A stretch of 36,527 nt of DNA from Halococcus hamelinensis 100A6 (GCF_000336675.1 NZ_AOMB01000034.1:1-36527); one strand, 5' to 3'. Positions 24,741 to 32,506 are shown, counted from the stretch's first letter. Notes: generated from the sequence alone by a model not told the origin. A program made the numbers and translations.

Positions 24741-25595
24741 GTGGGAGATCTCTACGACCAGACCCAAGACGAAATTGCACCGATCGACCTCAGGTTTTCA
24801 GGCGACGAACTCGAGGCGGAACTCGACCGTATCACGTCGTTCATCGACGAACAGGTCGCAAAACAAAACGTCGAAGGGGTCGTCGTCGGACTCTCGGGGG
24901 GTATCGACAGTACGGCGGTCGCTCACCTCGCCGTTGAGGCGCTCGGCGTCGAGGCGGTCCATGGTCTCGTTCTCCCCCGTGAAGTGAACCGGGACAAGAA
25001 TATGAATGATGCTGAGCAGGTCGCCACCGATCTCGGGATCACTTACGATGTCGTCGAGATCGACCCTCTCTTAGAGCAATTCCTCGATCTCGAGATGGGT
25101 GAGAACCCAGAGACCACTGAGGAAGAATGGGAACATCGTTTCGTTGGAAACACGAGCGCTCGCATCCGAATGACTATCGCATACCTTCTCGCCAACCGCG
25201 AGAACAAACTCGTGCTCGGGACGGGCAACCGGGTCGAACTCGGGCTTGGCTACGTCACCAAATATGGCGACGGCGGTGTTGACTGCAACCCTATCGGTGA
25301 CCTCTACAAACAGCAGGTCCGCCAGCTCGCTGCCCACTTCGGCGTTGACGAATCACTCGTCCAGAAGACCCCGACCGGTGGAATGGTCGATTACGATACT
25401 GATGAGGAGGAGTTCGGTGTAGATTACGATACTCTCGATGCCATTCTTGCACTTGCTTTTGACGACGGCACTCCGGTGTCAGCAGCCGCACGTATTGCTA
25501 ACACCACTCCCGAAGTCATCGAACAGATAGTGGAAATGAAACGAGGTAGCGAACACAAACGAACAGTACCTCCTACACCAGCCGATACTGAGTGA
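24741..25595 (+). CDS. nadE: NH3-dependent NAD+ synthetase
   Basis: The start is a GTG, supported by a TATA box 26 nt upstream and by the lack of an ATG in frame before conserved sequence. The 284-residue protein has the ATP-pyrophosphatase loop GLSGGIDSTAV (50-60), LPREVNRDKNMNDA, the substrate region RIRMTIAYLLANRENKLVLGTGNRVELGLGYVTKYGDGGVD, and the C-terminal KTPTGGM segment. It has no glutaminase domain, so it should use ammonia to amidate nicotinic acid adenine dinucleotide. The ancient enzyme is normally housekeeping; here it stands alone inside the metabolic island, and whether it is the only copy in the genome cannot be seen. It may be required cargo or an extra copy serving the NAD-dependent dehydrogenases nearby. 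Confidence 0.95.
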   Translation: MGDLYDQTQDEIAPIDLRFSGDELEAELDRITSFIDEQVAKQNVEGVVVGLSGGIDSTAVAHLAVEALGVEAVHGLVLPREVNRDKNMNDAEQVATDLGITYDVVEIDPLLEQFLDLEMGENPETTEEEWEHRFVGNTSARIRMTIAYLLANRENKLVLGTGNRVELGLGYVTKYGDGGVDCNPIGDLYKQQVRQLAAHFGVDESLVQKTPTGGMVDYDTDEEEFGVDYDTLDAILALAFDDGTPVSAAARIANTTPEVIEQIVEMKRGSEHKRTVPPTPADTE

Positions 25596-26002
25596 AAACG
25601 CGATAAGACCGGGATTAGCGTTCGATCTGTGATGAGCCATTGCATCGCTCTACGTGCTGTGTTCACAATGACAAGTCCTGTATGAACTCCTGATCGACCT
25701 TCTTCGGAGGTATGAACGTGGCTACGACTGGAATGTTATTAGCTGGGCTCACCAGATAGCAGCCGTATCCCTTAGTAGCAGCCATCTTCAAGCGTCGGCA
25801 CACTGCTCACGGACGACTGAAATTTCGGGAGCGAGCGGAGTAACTGGACTTTGTCGGGGTCATCGTCGACTCGTTACCCGATTGCCGGATAATGGCCAAC
25901 CCTTGCGAACTAAGACCGTGGTTACTTAACGCATGAATGTTTGCGGAGCATGTGAGTAAAGCACTTCCCGCAAGACGAGCTCGGATGAAATAAATAAGTA
26001 CA
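25596..26002. other. Intergenic region before the BCCT transporter
   Basis: About 400 nt with no gene. A CTTAACGC string near 25928 could be a TATA box. About 20 nt further, CATGTGAG followed by TAAAG resembles part of the tctC leader (CATGTGAGAAAG), but the match is short and gapped, so I do not count it as a third copy of the shared element. Confidence 0.35.
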
Positions 26003-27619
26003 ATGAGATATCTATCGAACGCAGCCGAGGAATTCAACCCGATAGTTTTGCTCACGTCTCTCTCGATTCTGGTTTCCATGACCGTGGTCATCGTTGGCTG
26101 GCCGGATGCCACCACGGCGACACTGTCGAGCCTCAACGAGACGATCATCACGAACGGCAGTTGGTTCTATCTTTGGCTGGTGTTCCTTTCGTTCGTGTTC
26201 CTTCTCTACGTTATACTGGGACCATGGGGGCGTATCACCCTCGGTAGTTCGGACGAGAAGCCCGAATACTCGTATCCGGAATACCTCGCGATGATGTTTA
26301 CCGCCGGACTATCCTCCGGTGGATTAGAGTACTGGGGGCCCGTCGAACCGCTGGTACAGTATCAGACACCACCGCCGTTTTTCGGGTCCGGTTTGACCGG
26401 GTGGGAGCAAATAACCGGGGGGCTTCAGTACGCGATTTTCCACTACGGAACCTCTGCGTGGTCCGTCTATCTCGTGTTCGGTGTTCTGATATCGTATTTC
26501 GTTTACCGAAAGGACATGCCGGTGAGACCCGCAGTCATCCTCGCACCGTTTCTGGGTACGGACAACATCGACGGCTGGATGGGGAAAGCGGTCGATACCC
26601 TCTCCGTGGTGGTCGCGGTGAGCGGAATCACGGTTTCGTTCGGACTCGGCATCGACCAGTTTCTTTCCGGCCTCTCGTATAACTGGGGCCTTCAAACCGG
26701 CGGGCTCGGCGAAACCGTCCTCATACTGCTCGTTACTTCGCTGTTCCTCGTTTCAGTGCTACTGGGGATACAGAAGGGAATTCGACGACTCGCTGACCTC
26801 AACGTCGTTCTCCTCGTTTTCCTCACGGTGGCGTTTTTGGTATTCGGCCCGTTGTCGTTTCTCCTCAACGTCGGCACCGGTGCGATTCAGGGGTATATAA
26901 CCGATTTCGTCGGGATGAGTCTGTTCTTCGATCCCAATGCTGTCGGCTGGCTTAGCTCCTGGACGGTGTTCTTCTGGGCGTGGTGGCTCACGTTTGCACC
27001 CATGATCGGGGTGTTCATGGCGCGAATTTCCCGTGGTCGGACACTGAGGCAGGTCGTCGTTGCAGGTATCATGGGATCGTTTGCGCTCACTGTCCCGTGG
27101 TATACGGCTACCGGTGGGTCCTCACTCTGGTTGCAAACCACTGGACAGGCCGACTTGCTGGGTATATACTCGGAGTTCGGTTTAGCAGGCGTGAGTTTCG
27201 GGGTTTTCGACCAAATACTCCCGTTCGCTGACGTTTTCTCGGTCGTTCTGCTACTCCTCGTGCTGAGCTTTCTGATCACGACGCTTGATTCGGCGACACT
27301 CAGTTTCTCCATCATCGCCACCGGCGGGGAGAAATCGCCGACGGCGTTCAATCGGGTCATCTGGGGCGTGATTCTGAGCGCGCTCACGGTCGCGCTCAGC
27401 CTCGCTGGCGGGATCTCGATACTTCGCTCGTTCACCGTCGTTGTCGGGCTGCCTGCGGCCGGTTTGTGTACGATTGCGCTGTTCGGTGCGATCGTCCAGC
27501 TCGAACGTGATTTCCCGGTTCTGGTCGGCGAACGGAAATACGCAGGAACGACTATTGTCTCGAAGGTGAACAGTGCGTTACCGAATCGGGAGGCGAATAC
27601 GAAAGAGTCGGATGATTGA
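26003..27619 (+). CDS. BCCT-family transporter (betaine/carnitine/choline type)
   Basis: This 538-residue protein has twelve predicted helices and the family signature WTVFFWAWWLTFAPMIGVFMARISRGRTLRQ (split: residues 320-334 and 335-350), close to BetP. A glycine-rich TM1' region reads AGLSSGGLEYWGPVEP (101-116). The second substrate-helix segment IFHYGTSAWSVYL (145-157) has Tyr where betaine-type members have Trp, while the later Trp is kept, so the aromatic box differs and the ligand may not be glycine betaine. Cytosolic tails are short, so osmosensing like that of BetP is unlikely. It sits 21 nt before an amidase gene, which suggests uptake of an amide or quaternary amine that the amidase then cleaves. 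Confidence 0.9.
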   Translation: MRYLSNAAEEFNPIVLLTSLSILVSMTVVIVGWPDATTATLSSLNETIITNGSWFYLWLVFLSFVFLLYVILGPWGRITLGSSDEKPEYSYPEYLAMMFTAGLSSGGLEYWGPVEPLVQYQTPPPFFGSGLTGWEQITGGLQYAIFHYGTSAWSVYLVFGVLISYFVYRKDMPVRPAVILAPFLGTDNIDGWMGKAVDTLSVVVAVSGITVSFGLGIDQFLSGLSYNWGLQTGGLGETVLILLVTSLFLVSVLLGIQKGIRRLADLNVVLLVFLTVAFLVFGPLSFLLNVGTGAIQGYITDFVGMSLFFDPNAVGWLSSWTVFFWAWWLTFAPMIGVFMARISRGRTLRQVVVAGIMGSFALTVPWYTATGGSSLWLQTTGQADLLGIYSEFGLAGVSFGVFDQILPFADVFSVVLLLLVLSFLITTLDSATLSFSIIATGGEKSPTAFNRVIWGVILSALTVALSLAGGISILRSFTVVVGLPAAGLCTIALFGAIVQLERDFPVLVGERKYAGTTIVSKVNSALPNREANTKESDD

Positions 27620-27640
27620 TACCGTGCCCTAACCGAGGGA

Positions 27641-29185
27641 ATGAGTATGACATTCAAACCGCCGACCGACGCTGAGTTGGCCGAGATCGCTGAGGAGCTG
27701 GGAATTTATTATACGGATGCCGATATCGCTGTCTACAAGCGCTTCATCGATAGAATACTGGACGACATTGAGTGGGTTGCTAGAGGGACGACTCCCCAGT
27801 TTGCTCCCCATGACATCGACTACTCGGATCGGGAGTTCGGACATAAGCCCACTCCCGAAAACAACCCCTACAACGCATGGATAACGAAGTGTCGGGTGGA
27901 GGGTGCGAAAAACGGTCCGCTTGCCGGAAAGACAGTGGGCCTCAAGGACAACATCTCGCTTGCGGGCGTCGAGATGACGTGTGGCTCCCGACTGCTGAAC
28001 GGCTATCGGCCGGGTATCGATGCAACCGTCGCCACGAGGTTGCTCGAATCCGGTGCGGAGATCACGGGAAAGCTCAACATGGAGAGTTTCTCCTTTTCCA
28101 CATCGAGCGACAGCTCGGACTACGGGAAGGTAACGAACCCGTGGGATCGAAACTACATTGCCGGTGGGTCATCCAGTGGAAGTGGTGTCGCACCGGCCAT
28201 CGACGAGGTGGACATCGCGGTCGGAACCGACCAGGGTGGTTCGATCCGCGTTCCAGCGGCCTGTTGTGGTATCGTCGGACTCGATCCCACGACCGGTCTC
28301 GTCCCGTACACGGGGATCTTTCCCCTCGATAATACCATGGATCACGTCGGCCCGATGGCGAAGACCGTCAAAGAGACCGCTGTCGCACTCGAAGTCATGG
28401 CTGGTAACGATGGACTGGACTCCCGACAGCCACCGTCGCTCGATACGGATACCTATACCGAGGGACTCGTCGAGGACGTGACCGACATCGAGATCGGCGT
28501 TCTCGCCGAGGGGTTCGAACACGACGAAAGCGAGCAGGTGGTCAGTGATGCAGTTCGGGACGCGATCGCCACCTTCGAAGATCTAGGGTCCACGATCCGA
28601 TCGGTTTCCGTTCCCCTCCATGACAAGGCATCCAAATTCGCGTTCGTCATCTGGGGCTATGGAGGGTTGCAGATCTACAAACAGTCGGGCCAAGGGTCAT
28701 TGTACAAAGACTGGTACAACACCGAGCTCATGGAGACGTTCAAGCGATCCAAAAATACTAGCATGAACGAACTCTCGGACACCGAGAAAGCGATACTATT
28801 GGCTATGGGATACTTCGACCACGGATATCCGGACCCGATATATGGGAACTCCCAAAACCTCAGTTTGGAACTCCAGCGGAAATACGACGAAGTATTCGAA
28901 GACGTGGACGTTATTGCCCTTCCGACGATCCCGATGAAACCGTTCGAAATGGACGGGGCGAACGACCGCGTCGACCGGCTTTTGCGTGAATCCCACCTCA
29001 CCAAGAACACGTCCCCATTCAGTACGACGAATCATCCGTCGATCTCCATTCCGGTTGGAACGGTCGATGGCCTACCTGTCGGTCTCCAGCTGGTCGCGGA
29101 CCATTTCGAGGAAAAGAAGCTGATCCGTGTCTCCTATACGCTTGAGCAGAACATCGATTGGAAGGACCGAACGTATAGCACCTGA
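27641..29185 (+). CDS. Amidase signature family hydrolase
   Basis: This 514-residue protein shows the complete Ser-cisSer-Lys triad: catalytic Lys102 in GKTVGLKDNISLAG, the glycine/serine loop GGSSSGSG (175-182) holding the cis-serine, and the nucleophile Ser201 in GTDQGGSIRVPAACCGIVGL. An N-terminal extension of about 80 residues and overall layout resemble the longer amidases found with nitrile hydratases. It has no signal peptide, so it works in the cytosol. A second ATG two codons in (27647) is an equal start candidate. It is the last gene of a two-gene unit with the BCCT transporter; a purine-rich GAGGGA precedes the start. The natural substrate is unknown; an N-acyl amine taken up by the transporter is the obvious guess. 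Confidence 0.92.
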   Translation: MSMTFKPPTDAELAEIAEELGIYYTDADIAVYKRFIDRILDDIEWVARGTTPQFAPHDIDYSDREFGHKPTPENNPYNAWITKCRVEGAKNGPLAGKTVGLKDNISLAGVEMTCGSRLLNGYRPGIDATVATRLLESGAEITGKLNMESFSFSTSSDSSDYGKVTNPWDRNYIAGGSSSGSGVAPAIDEVDIAVGTDQGGSIRVPAACCGIVGLDPTTGLVPYTGIFPLDNTMDHVGPMAKTVKETAVALEVMAGNDGLDSRQPPSLDTDTYTEGLVEDVTDIEIGVLAEGFEHDESEQVVSDAVRDAIATFEDLGSTIRSVSVPLHDKASKFAFVIWGYGGLQIYKQSGQGSLYKDWYNTELMETFKRSKNTSMNELSDTEKAILLAMGYFDHGYPDPIYGNSQNLSLELQRKYDEVFEDVDVIALPTIPMKPFEMDGANDRVDRLLRESHLTKNTSPFSTTNHPSISIPVGTVDGLPVGLQLVADHFEEKKLIRVSYTLEQNIDWKDRTYST

Positions 29186-29630
29186 AGGGTTTTAGCGCGA
29201 CGTCCCGGCTCGATAACTCGTTTATACGTCGTGGATCAGGTCGCGCTCGCGTGGTTACCGATGGGATGGGTAGTTGACTCCGTAGCGATCAGCACGTCAT
29301 TGGTCGGGTCGTGAACCCCCCCACCGTCTCACGTCCCAACCCTGAACAGGTTCCAAGCGAGAGAGCGTTGTTCGACTCTCATCCCGAAAAGTATGGGCGA
29401 TAAGAACTCTCATTTCAGGACGGCTCTCTCCGCACCGAAAGCTCGTTCAGCGACGTACATCACCGATTAGCTTGCCAGAACAAGCACCATCACTAATACG
29501 ATGTGGACTTCAGATGTAGTAGGAAGAAAGGGGTCGGTTTCCAACATGCTCCAAAGGGAGGGGTTTGCGCCAGTATCGAGCGCTGAACACCCGAGCGACG
29601 GGAGAGCAGCGAACCGGATCAGTAACCATC
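29186..29630. other. Intergenic region before comA
   Basis: About 445 nt without a gene. TTTATAC near 29222 is a possible TATA box. The notable content is the element at 29481-29549 shared with the tctC upstream region. Confidence 0.5.
29481..29549 (+). promoter_or_regulatory. Promoter-proximal element shared with tctC (comA copy)
   Basis: CAAGCACCA (29481-29489), TAAT (29494-29497) and the 26-nt element (29524-29549; core AGAAAGGGGTCGG, then TTCC and CATGC) repeat the tctC upstream arrangement. TAAT lies about 27 nt before the 26-nt element in both, which fits a TATA box and start site. The element ends 81 nt before the comA ATG, giving a leader of just over 100 nt, long for a haloarchaeon. 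Confidence 0.6.
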
Positions 29631-30521
29631 ATGACCATGTTAGATTTCCTCGACACACCAAGCCGTACCACAAAACCACGCGATGCCGGAATCACCCACG
29701 CACTCGACGCCGGGAAGGGCCCACAGGAGGTACGTGACCAGCTCGACGTCTGTGGGGAGTTCGTCGATATCGTGAAACTCGGCTGGGGGACCGGCTACGT
29801 CTCGAATCGGCTCGAAGAGAAACTGGCGCTGTACCGACGCCGCGACATCACGCCGTGTTTCGGCGGCACCCTGTTCGAGGTGGCGGTCATGCAGGACCGC
29901 TTCGAGCCGTTCCGCGAGAAATTGCTGGACCTCGACATCGACCTCGTCGAGGTGTCGACCGGGGTCATCTCACTCGATCACGACGAGAAATGTGAGTACA
30001 TCGAGCGTCTCGCCGAGGATTTCACCGTGCTCTCGGAGGTCGGTCGCAAGGATGGCGACGACAATCTCGACCTCGATGCGTGGGGCGACCGTGCGGTCCG
30101 CGAGCGCGAGGCGGGCGCGTGGAAGATCGTCGCCGAGGGCCGTGCGAGCGGATCGACCGGCGTCTACGGGACCGACGGAGACGTGCGCGACGACGTGGTC
30201 GAACGACTCACCGGCGACCTCGATCCCGAAGAGATCGTCTTCGAGACGCCACAGCGGAGCCAGCAGGTCTGGTTCATCGAACAGCTCGGCCCGTCGGCGA
30301 ACCTCGGGAACATCGAACTCGACGACGCAATCGGACTAGAGACGCTCCGGCAGGGACTCAGAGGTGACACGGCGGAGCTGTTCCACGGTACGGAGGGCAG
30401 TCCCACGGAGGACGGACGCTGTCTCGACGATATCGCCGACGGATCCGGGTGTACGGAAATCTGGGAGCACCTCTCCGAACAGCGCCAGTCATCCGACGAA
30501 CAGCGCGTTGAAAGTGAATAA
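29631..30521 (+). CDS. comA: Phosphosulfolactate synthase
   Basis: The ATG at 29631 (296 residues; a second ATG is two codons later) is chosen because the ComA domain begins at KPRDAGITHALDAGKG. Further family landmarks are VDIVKLGWGTGYV (45-57), PCFGGTLFEVAVMQDRF (75-91), DLVEVSTGVISL (104-115), LSEVGRKD (134-141) and WKIVAEGRASGSTG (164-177). The enzyme adds sulfite to phosphoenolpyruvate, making (2R)-3-phosphosulfolactate in a TIM-barrel, the first step of archaeal coenzyme M synthesis. The barrel is followed by a non-conserved acidic tail of about 45 residues. Haloarchaea of this type are not methanogens, so the product is more likely sulfolactate as an end product, solute or sulfite sink. 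The operon continues with the VOC gene 11 nt later. Confidence 0.9.
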   Translation: MTMLDFLDTPSRTTKPRDAGITHALDAGKGPQEVRDQLDVCGEFVDIVKLGWGTGYVSNRLEEKLALYRRRDITPCFGGTLFEVAVMQDRFEPFREKLLDLDIDLVEVSTGVISLDHDEKCEYIERLAEDFTVLSEVGRKDGDDNLDLDAWGDRAVREREAGAWKIVAEGRASGSTGVYGTDGDVRDDVVERLTGDLDPEEIVFETPQRSQQVWFIEQLGPSANLGNIELDDAIGLETLRQGLRGDTAELFHGTEGSPTEDGRCLDDIADGSGCTEIWEHLSEQRQSSDEQRVESE

Positions 30522-30532
30522 CTCGACACACA

Positions 30533-30982
30533 ATGACTGCCAACACCACAACTGCGACCGAAACCGAAGCGGCACTGAACATCGACGGCGAACACATCTT
30601 CCATCTGGCGATCCCTACCGATGATATCGACGCCGCCGAGGCGTTTTACATCGACGGAATGGGCGCTAAAAAGGCCAGGCGGAAGGACGACCGTCTCACG
30701 ATGGACTTCTACGGCGACCAGATAGTCTGTCACAAGGCCTCGCCCGAAGACATCGACGAGGACGTGACGATGTATCCGCGTCACTTCGGGATGACGTTCA
30801 CCGACGAAGCCGACTTCGAGGCACTCGTCGAGCGCGCCGAGACCCACGATCTCCCCTTCTTTGAGGAACCGATGCGTCGGTTCGAAGGTGAGCACGACGA
30901 ACACCGAACGTTCTTCCTCCGAGACCCCTCGAATAACCTCCTCGAATTCAAGTGGTACGAGAACAACGAGAACATGTATTGA
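30533..30982 (+). CDS. VOC-superfamily protein (glyoxalase/extradiol dioxygenase fold, COG3565-like)
   Basis: This 149-residue protein is one VOC unit of two beta-alpha-beta-beta-beta modules: FHLAIPTDDIDAAEAFYIDGMGAKKARR, FYGDQIVCHKA, then YPRHFGMTFTDEADFEAL and FFLRDPSNNLLEFKWYEN. His in FHLAIP, His in PRHFG and Glu in LLEFKWY are the expected metal ligands. The RRFEGEHDEHRTFFLRDPS segment matches the COG3565 group of predicted dioxygenases. A Thr/Glu-rich N-terminus of about 17 residues precedes the domain. The gene lies between comA and comB and its stop overlaps the comB ATG by one base, so it is almost surely part of the same pathway. VOC proteins include epimerases, lyases and dioxygenases; which applies here is unknown. 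Confidence 0.85.
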   Translation: MTANTTTATETEAALNIDGEHIFHLAIPTDDIDAAEAFYIDGMGAKKARRKDDRLTMDFYGDQIVCHKASPEDIDEDVTMYPRHFGMTFTDEADFEALVERAETHDLPFFEEPMRRFEGEHDEHRTFFLRDPSNNLLEFKWYENNENMY

Positions 30983-31692
30983 TGGAAGTCACCGTTCGTT
31001 CACCACCCGAAGCCGACGAGATCGTCACTAACGACGATGCCGTCGTGGTGGTCGATGCCCTACGGGCGAGCGCGACGGTCATCGCACTGCTCGAAGCCGG
31101 TGCGGAGTCGGTTCGACCGGTTGTTTCCGTTGATGATACGGATATTCCGGACGACGTGCTCACGGCGGGCGAGCACCATGGCGAGCGTCTCCCCGGATTC
31201 GACTTCGGCAACTCACCACGCACGGTTCGTAGACATGCCGATCGCGTGGCGGGCAACCGAGTCGTCATCCAGACCACGAATGGCACGAACTGCGTTCGCC
31301 GGTTCGACCACGCTGCCGACGTACTGATGGGCTCGGTAGTGAACGCCCGAGCGCTAGCCGACACCATCGGCAGAACCATTCCGGACTCACGCCGGGTGAT
31401 CGTCGTTCCCGCATGGCGACGGGGCGACTACGCTCCCGAAGACCGATATGCCGCCGAAACACTCGTGCGAGCAATTGAGCGTGCACTCGGACGTAACCTG
31501 TCGCCGTACTCCAATCGCTTCAAGAAGACCGACGCTGTAACCGTCTTCCGCGAGTCCGCCACTGGTGAATTTCTTACTGACAAGGGTGCTGAACAAGACG
31601 TTCGATTCTGTGCTCGACGAAATGAGTTCGACGCTGTCCCCTTCCTCCGCGAGGAGGGTTTTGTCGATCGAACCCGGTCAAGAGAAGAATAA
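30982..31692 (+). CDS. comB: 2-phosphosulfolactate phosphatase
   Basis: The start ATG at 30982 shares a base with the stop of the VOC gene (TGATG), giving 236 residues; the frame upstream to 30952 is inside the VOC gene. ComB landmarks are VVVVDALRASATVIALLEAGA (split at residues 21-31 and 32-41), AGEHHGERLPGFDFGNSP (62-79), VVIQTTNGTNCVRR (94-107), DVLMGSVVNARA and EDRYAAETLVRAI. The enzyme is a Mg-dependent acid phosphatase that removes phosphate from phosphosulfolactate to give sulfolactate. With ComA it completes sulfolactate synthesis from phosphoenolpyruvate and sulfite. The later coenzyme M genes (sulfolactate dehydrogenase comC, sulfopyruvate decarboxylase comDE) are not in this window. 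Confidence 0.9.
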   Translation: MEVTVRSPPEADEIVTNDDAVVVVDALRASATVIALLEAGAESVRPVVSVDDTDIPDDVLTAGEHHGERLPGFDFGNSPRTVRRHADRVAGNRVVIQTTNGTNCVRRFDHAADVLMGSVVNARALADTIGRTIPDSRRVIVVPAWRRGDYAPEDRYAAETLVRAIERALGRNLSPYSNRFKKTDAVTVFRESATGEFLTDKGAEQDVRFCARRNEFDAVPFLREEGFVDRTRSREE

Positions 31693-32039
31693 CCACGGGT
31701 CTCTATTGGGTGGAGGACCAATCATCGTGCACGCAGTCGGAACTGGTCTTAGCAGCTCGCCTGTCGTCTCGTGTCGCTCGTTGTTTTCGGGATGGGGTTT
31801 CCGACTGCTTCGAGCTGTGGTCAGGGAGATGGTCGAACGACCACTCCGCTTCGGTCCGGCGACATCCCACACCATTCACCACCAGATCGAGGATCGAGCA
31901 GCCCGTTTGGAAGAGAGTGACGACCAGCAAAGGGCTTCGTGAGGTACTGATCCCTCCGTTCACCTCGTTCATCGACGTGGGAATCGTCCGGTGGTACCCC
32001 CCACGGCAGTTTAAGCAGCTCCAGTCTATATTTCGAGGC
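31693..32039. other. Intergenic stretch after comB
   Basis: About 350 nt with no recognisable gene; open frames on both strands lack motifs. The last 35 nt hold the promoter of the NTF2-like gene. Confidence 0.5.
32009..32016 (+). promoter_or_regulatory. TATA box for the NTF2-like gene
   Basis: GTTTAAGC is centred about 27 nt before the ATG at 32040, indicating a leaderless transcript. Confidence 0.5.
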
Positions 32040-32396
32040 ATGGCTACGACTGGCCCGGAGTCAGTGGTACGGAGGTATTACGAGTTCGTGGACGCGGCTC
32101 GCTATGACGACCTCGTGGAGCTATTCGCCGAAGACGTCCGCTACGAACGGCCGGGACAGCCTCCTATCGAAGGACGGGATGCGCTCAGGGAGTTCTATGA
32201 ATCGGGTCGCCCGCTCGAAGACGGCACCCACGAGATTCACAGCGTGATCGTCGAGGGCCCCACCGCGGCGGTCCGGGGTTCGTTCAGTGGGAATCGACAT
32301 GGCGAGCAGGTCCGGTTTGGGTTTGCCGACTTCCACGAGTTCGAGGACGAGGTGATCACACGCCGCTACACCTACACCGACCGCGATGAAGTATAA
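32040..32396 (+). CDS. NTF2/SnoaL-like domain protein
   Basis: This 118-residue protein begins at the promoter-supported ATG 32040; the frame extends upstream to 31710 but that part lacks conserved sequence. The single domain has the SnoaL-like order: an N-terminal helix VVRRYYEFVDAARYDDLVELFAEDVRYERPG (split at the first and second halves), IEGRDALREFYES, then a curved sheet (HEIHSVIVEGPTAAVRGSF, GFADFHEFEDEVITRRYTYTD). The cone-shaped fold serves in isomerases, hydrolases and ligand binding; no catalytic residues can be assigned. It lies 8 nt before the zinc-finger microprotein and could share its transcript. Confidence 0.85.
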   Translation: MATTGPESVVRRYYEFVDAARYDDLVELFAEDVRYERPGQPPIEGRDALREFYESGRPLEDGTHEIHSVIVEGPTAAVRGSFSGNRHGEQVRFGFADFHEFEDEVITRRYTYTDRDEV

Positions 32397-32404
32397 CCTC
32401 TGGT

Positions 32405-32506
32405 ATGCCACGTTACGAATGTACCGAGTGTGAGTGGACGGGTGAAACGCTGTTCGATGCACTCGATCACGCAGAGGATCACGAGGTTCGCCTTGCTGGG
32501 AAGTAG
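32405..32506 (+). CDS. 33-aa zinc-finger microprotein
   Basis: The ATG at 32405 gives a 33-residue peptide, MPRYECTECEWTGE then TLFDALDHAEDHEVRLAGK. Cys6, Cys9, His22 and His26 have C2H2-like spacing, and CTECEWTG resembles a zinc knuckle. Small CPxCG-type zinc proteins are abundant in haloarchaea and often affect regulation. It starts 8 nt after the NTF2-like gene, which suggests co-transcription. Confidence 0.65.
   Translation: MPRYECTECEWTGETLFDALDHAEDHEVRLAGK

Noticed and set aside
25951-25975. Third copy of the tctC/comA element before the BCCT gene
   Set aside because: Only CATGTGAG and a gapped AAAG...TTCC match; the core AGAAAGGGGTCGG and the spacing are absent.
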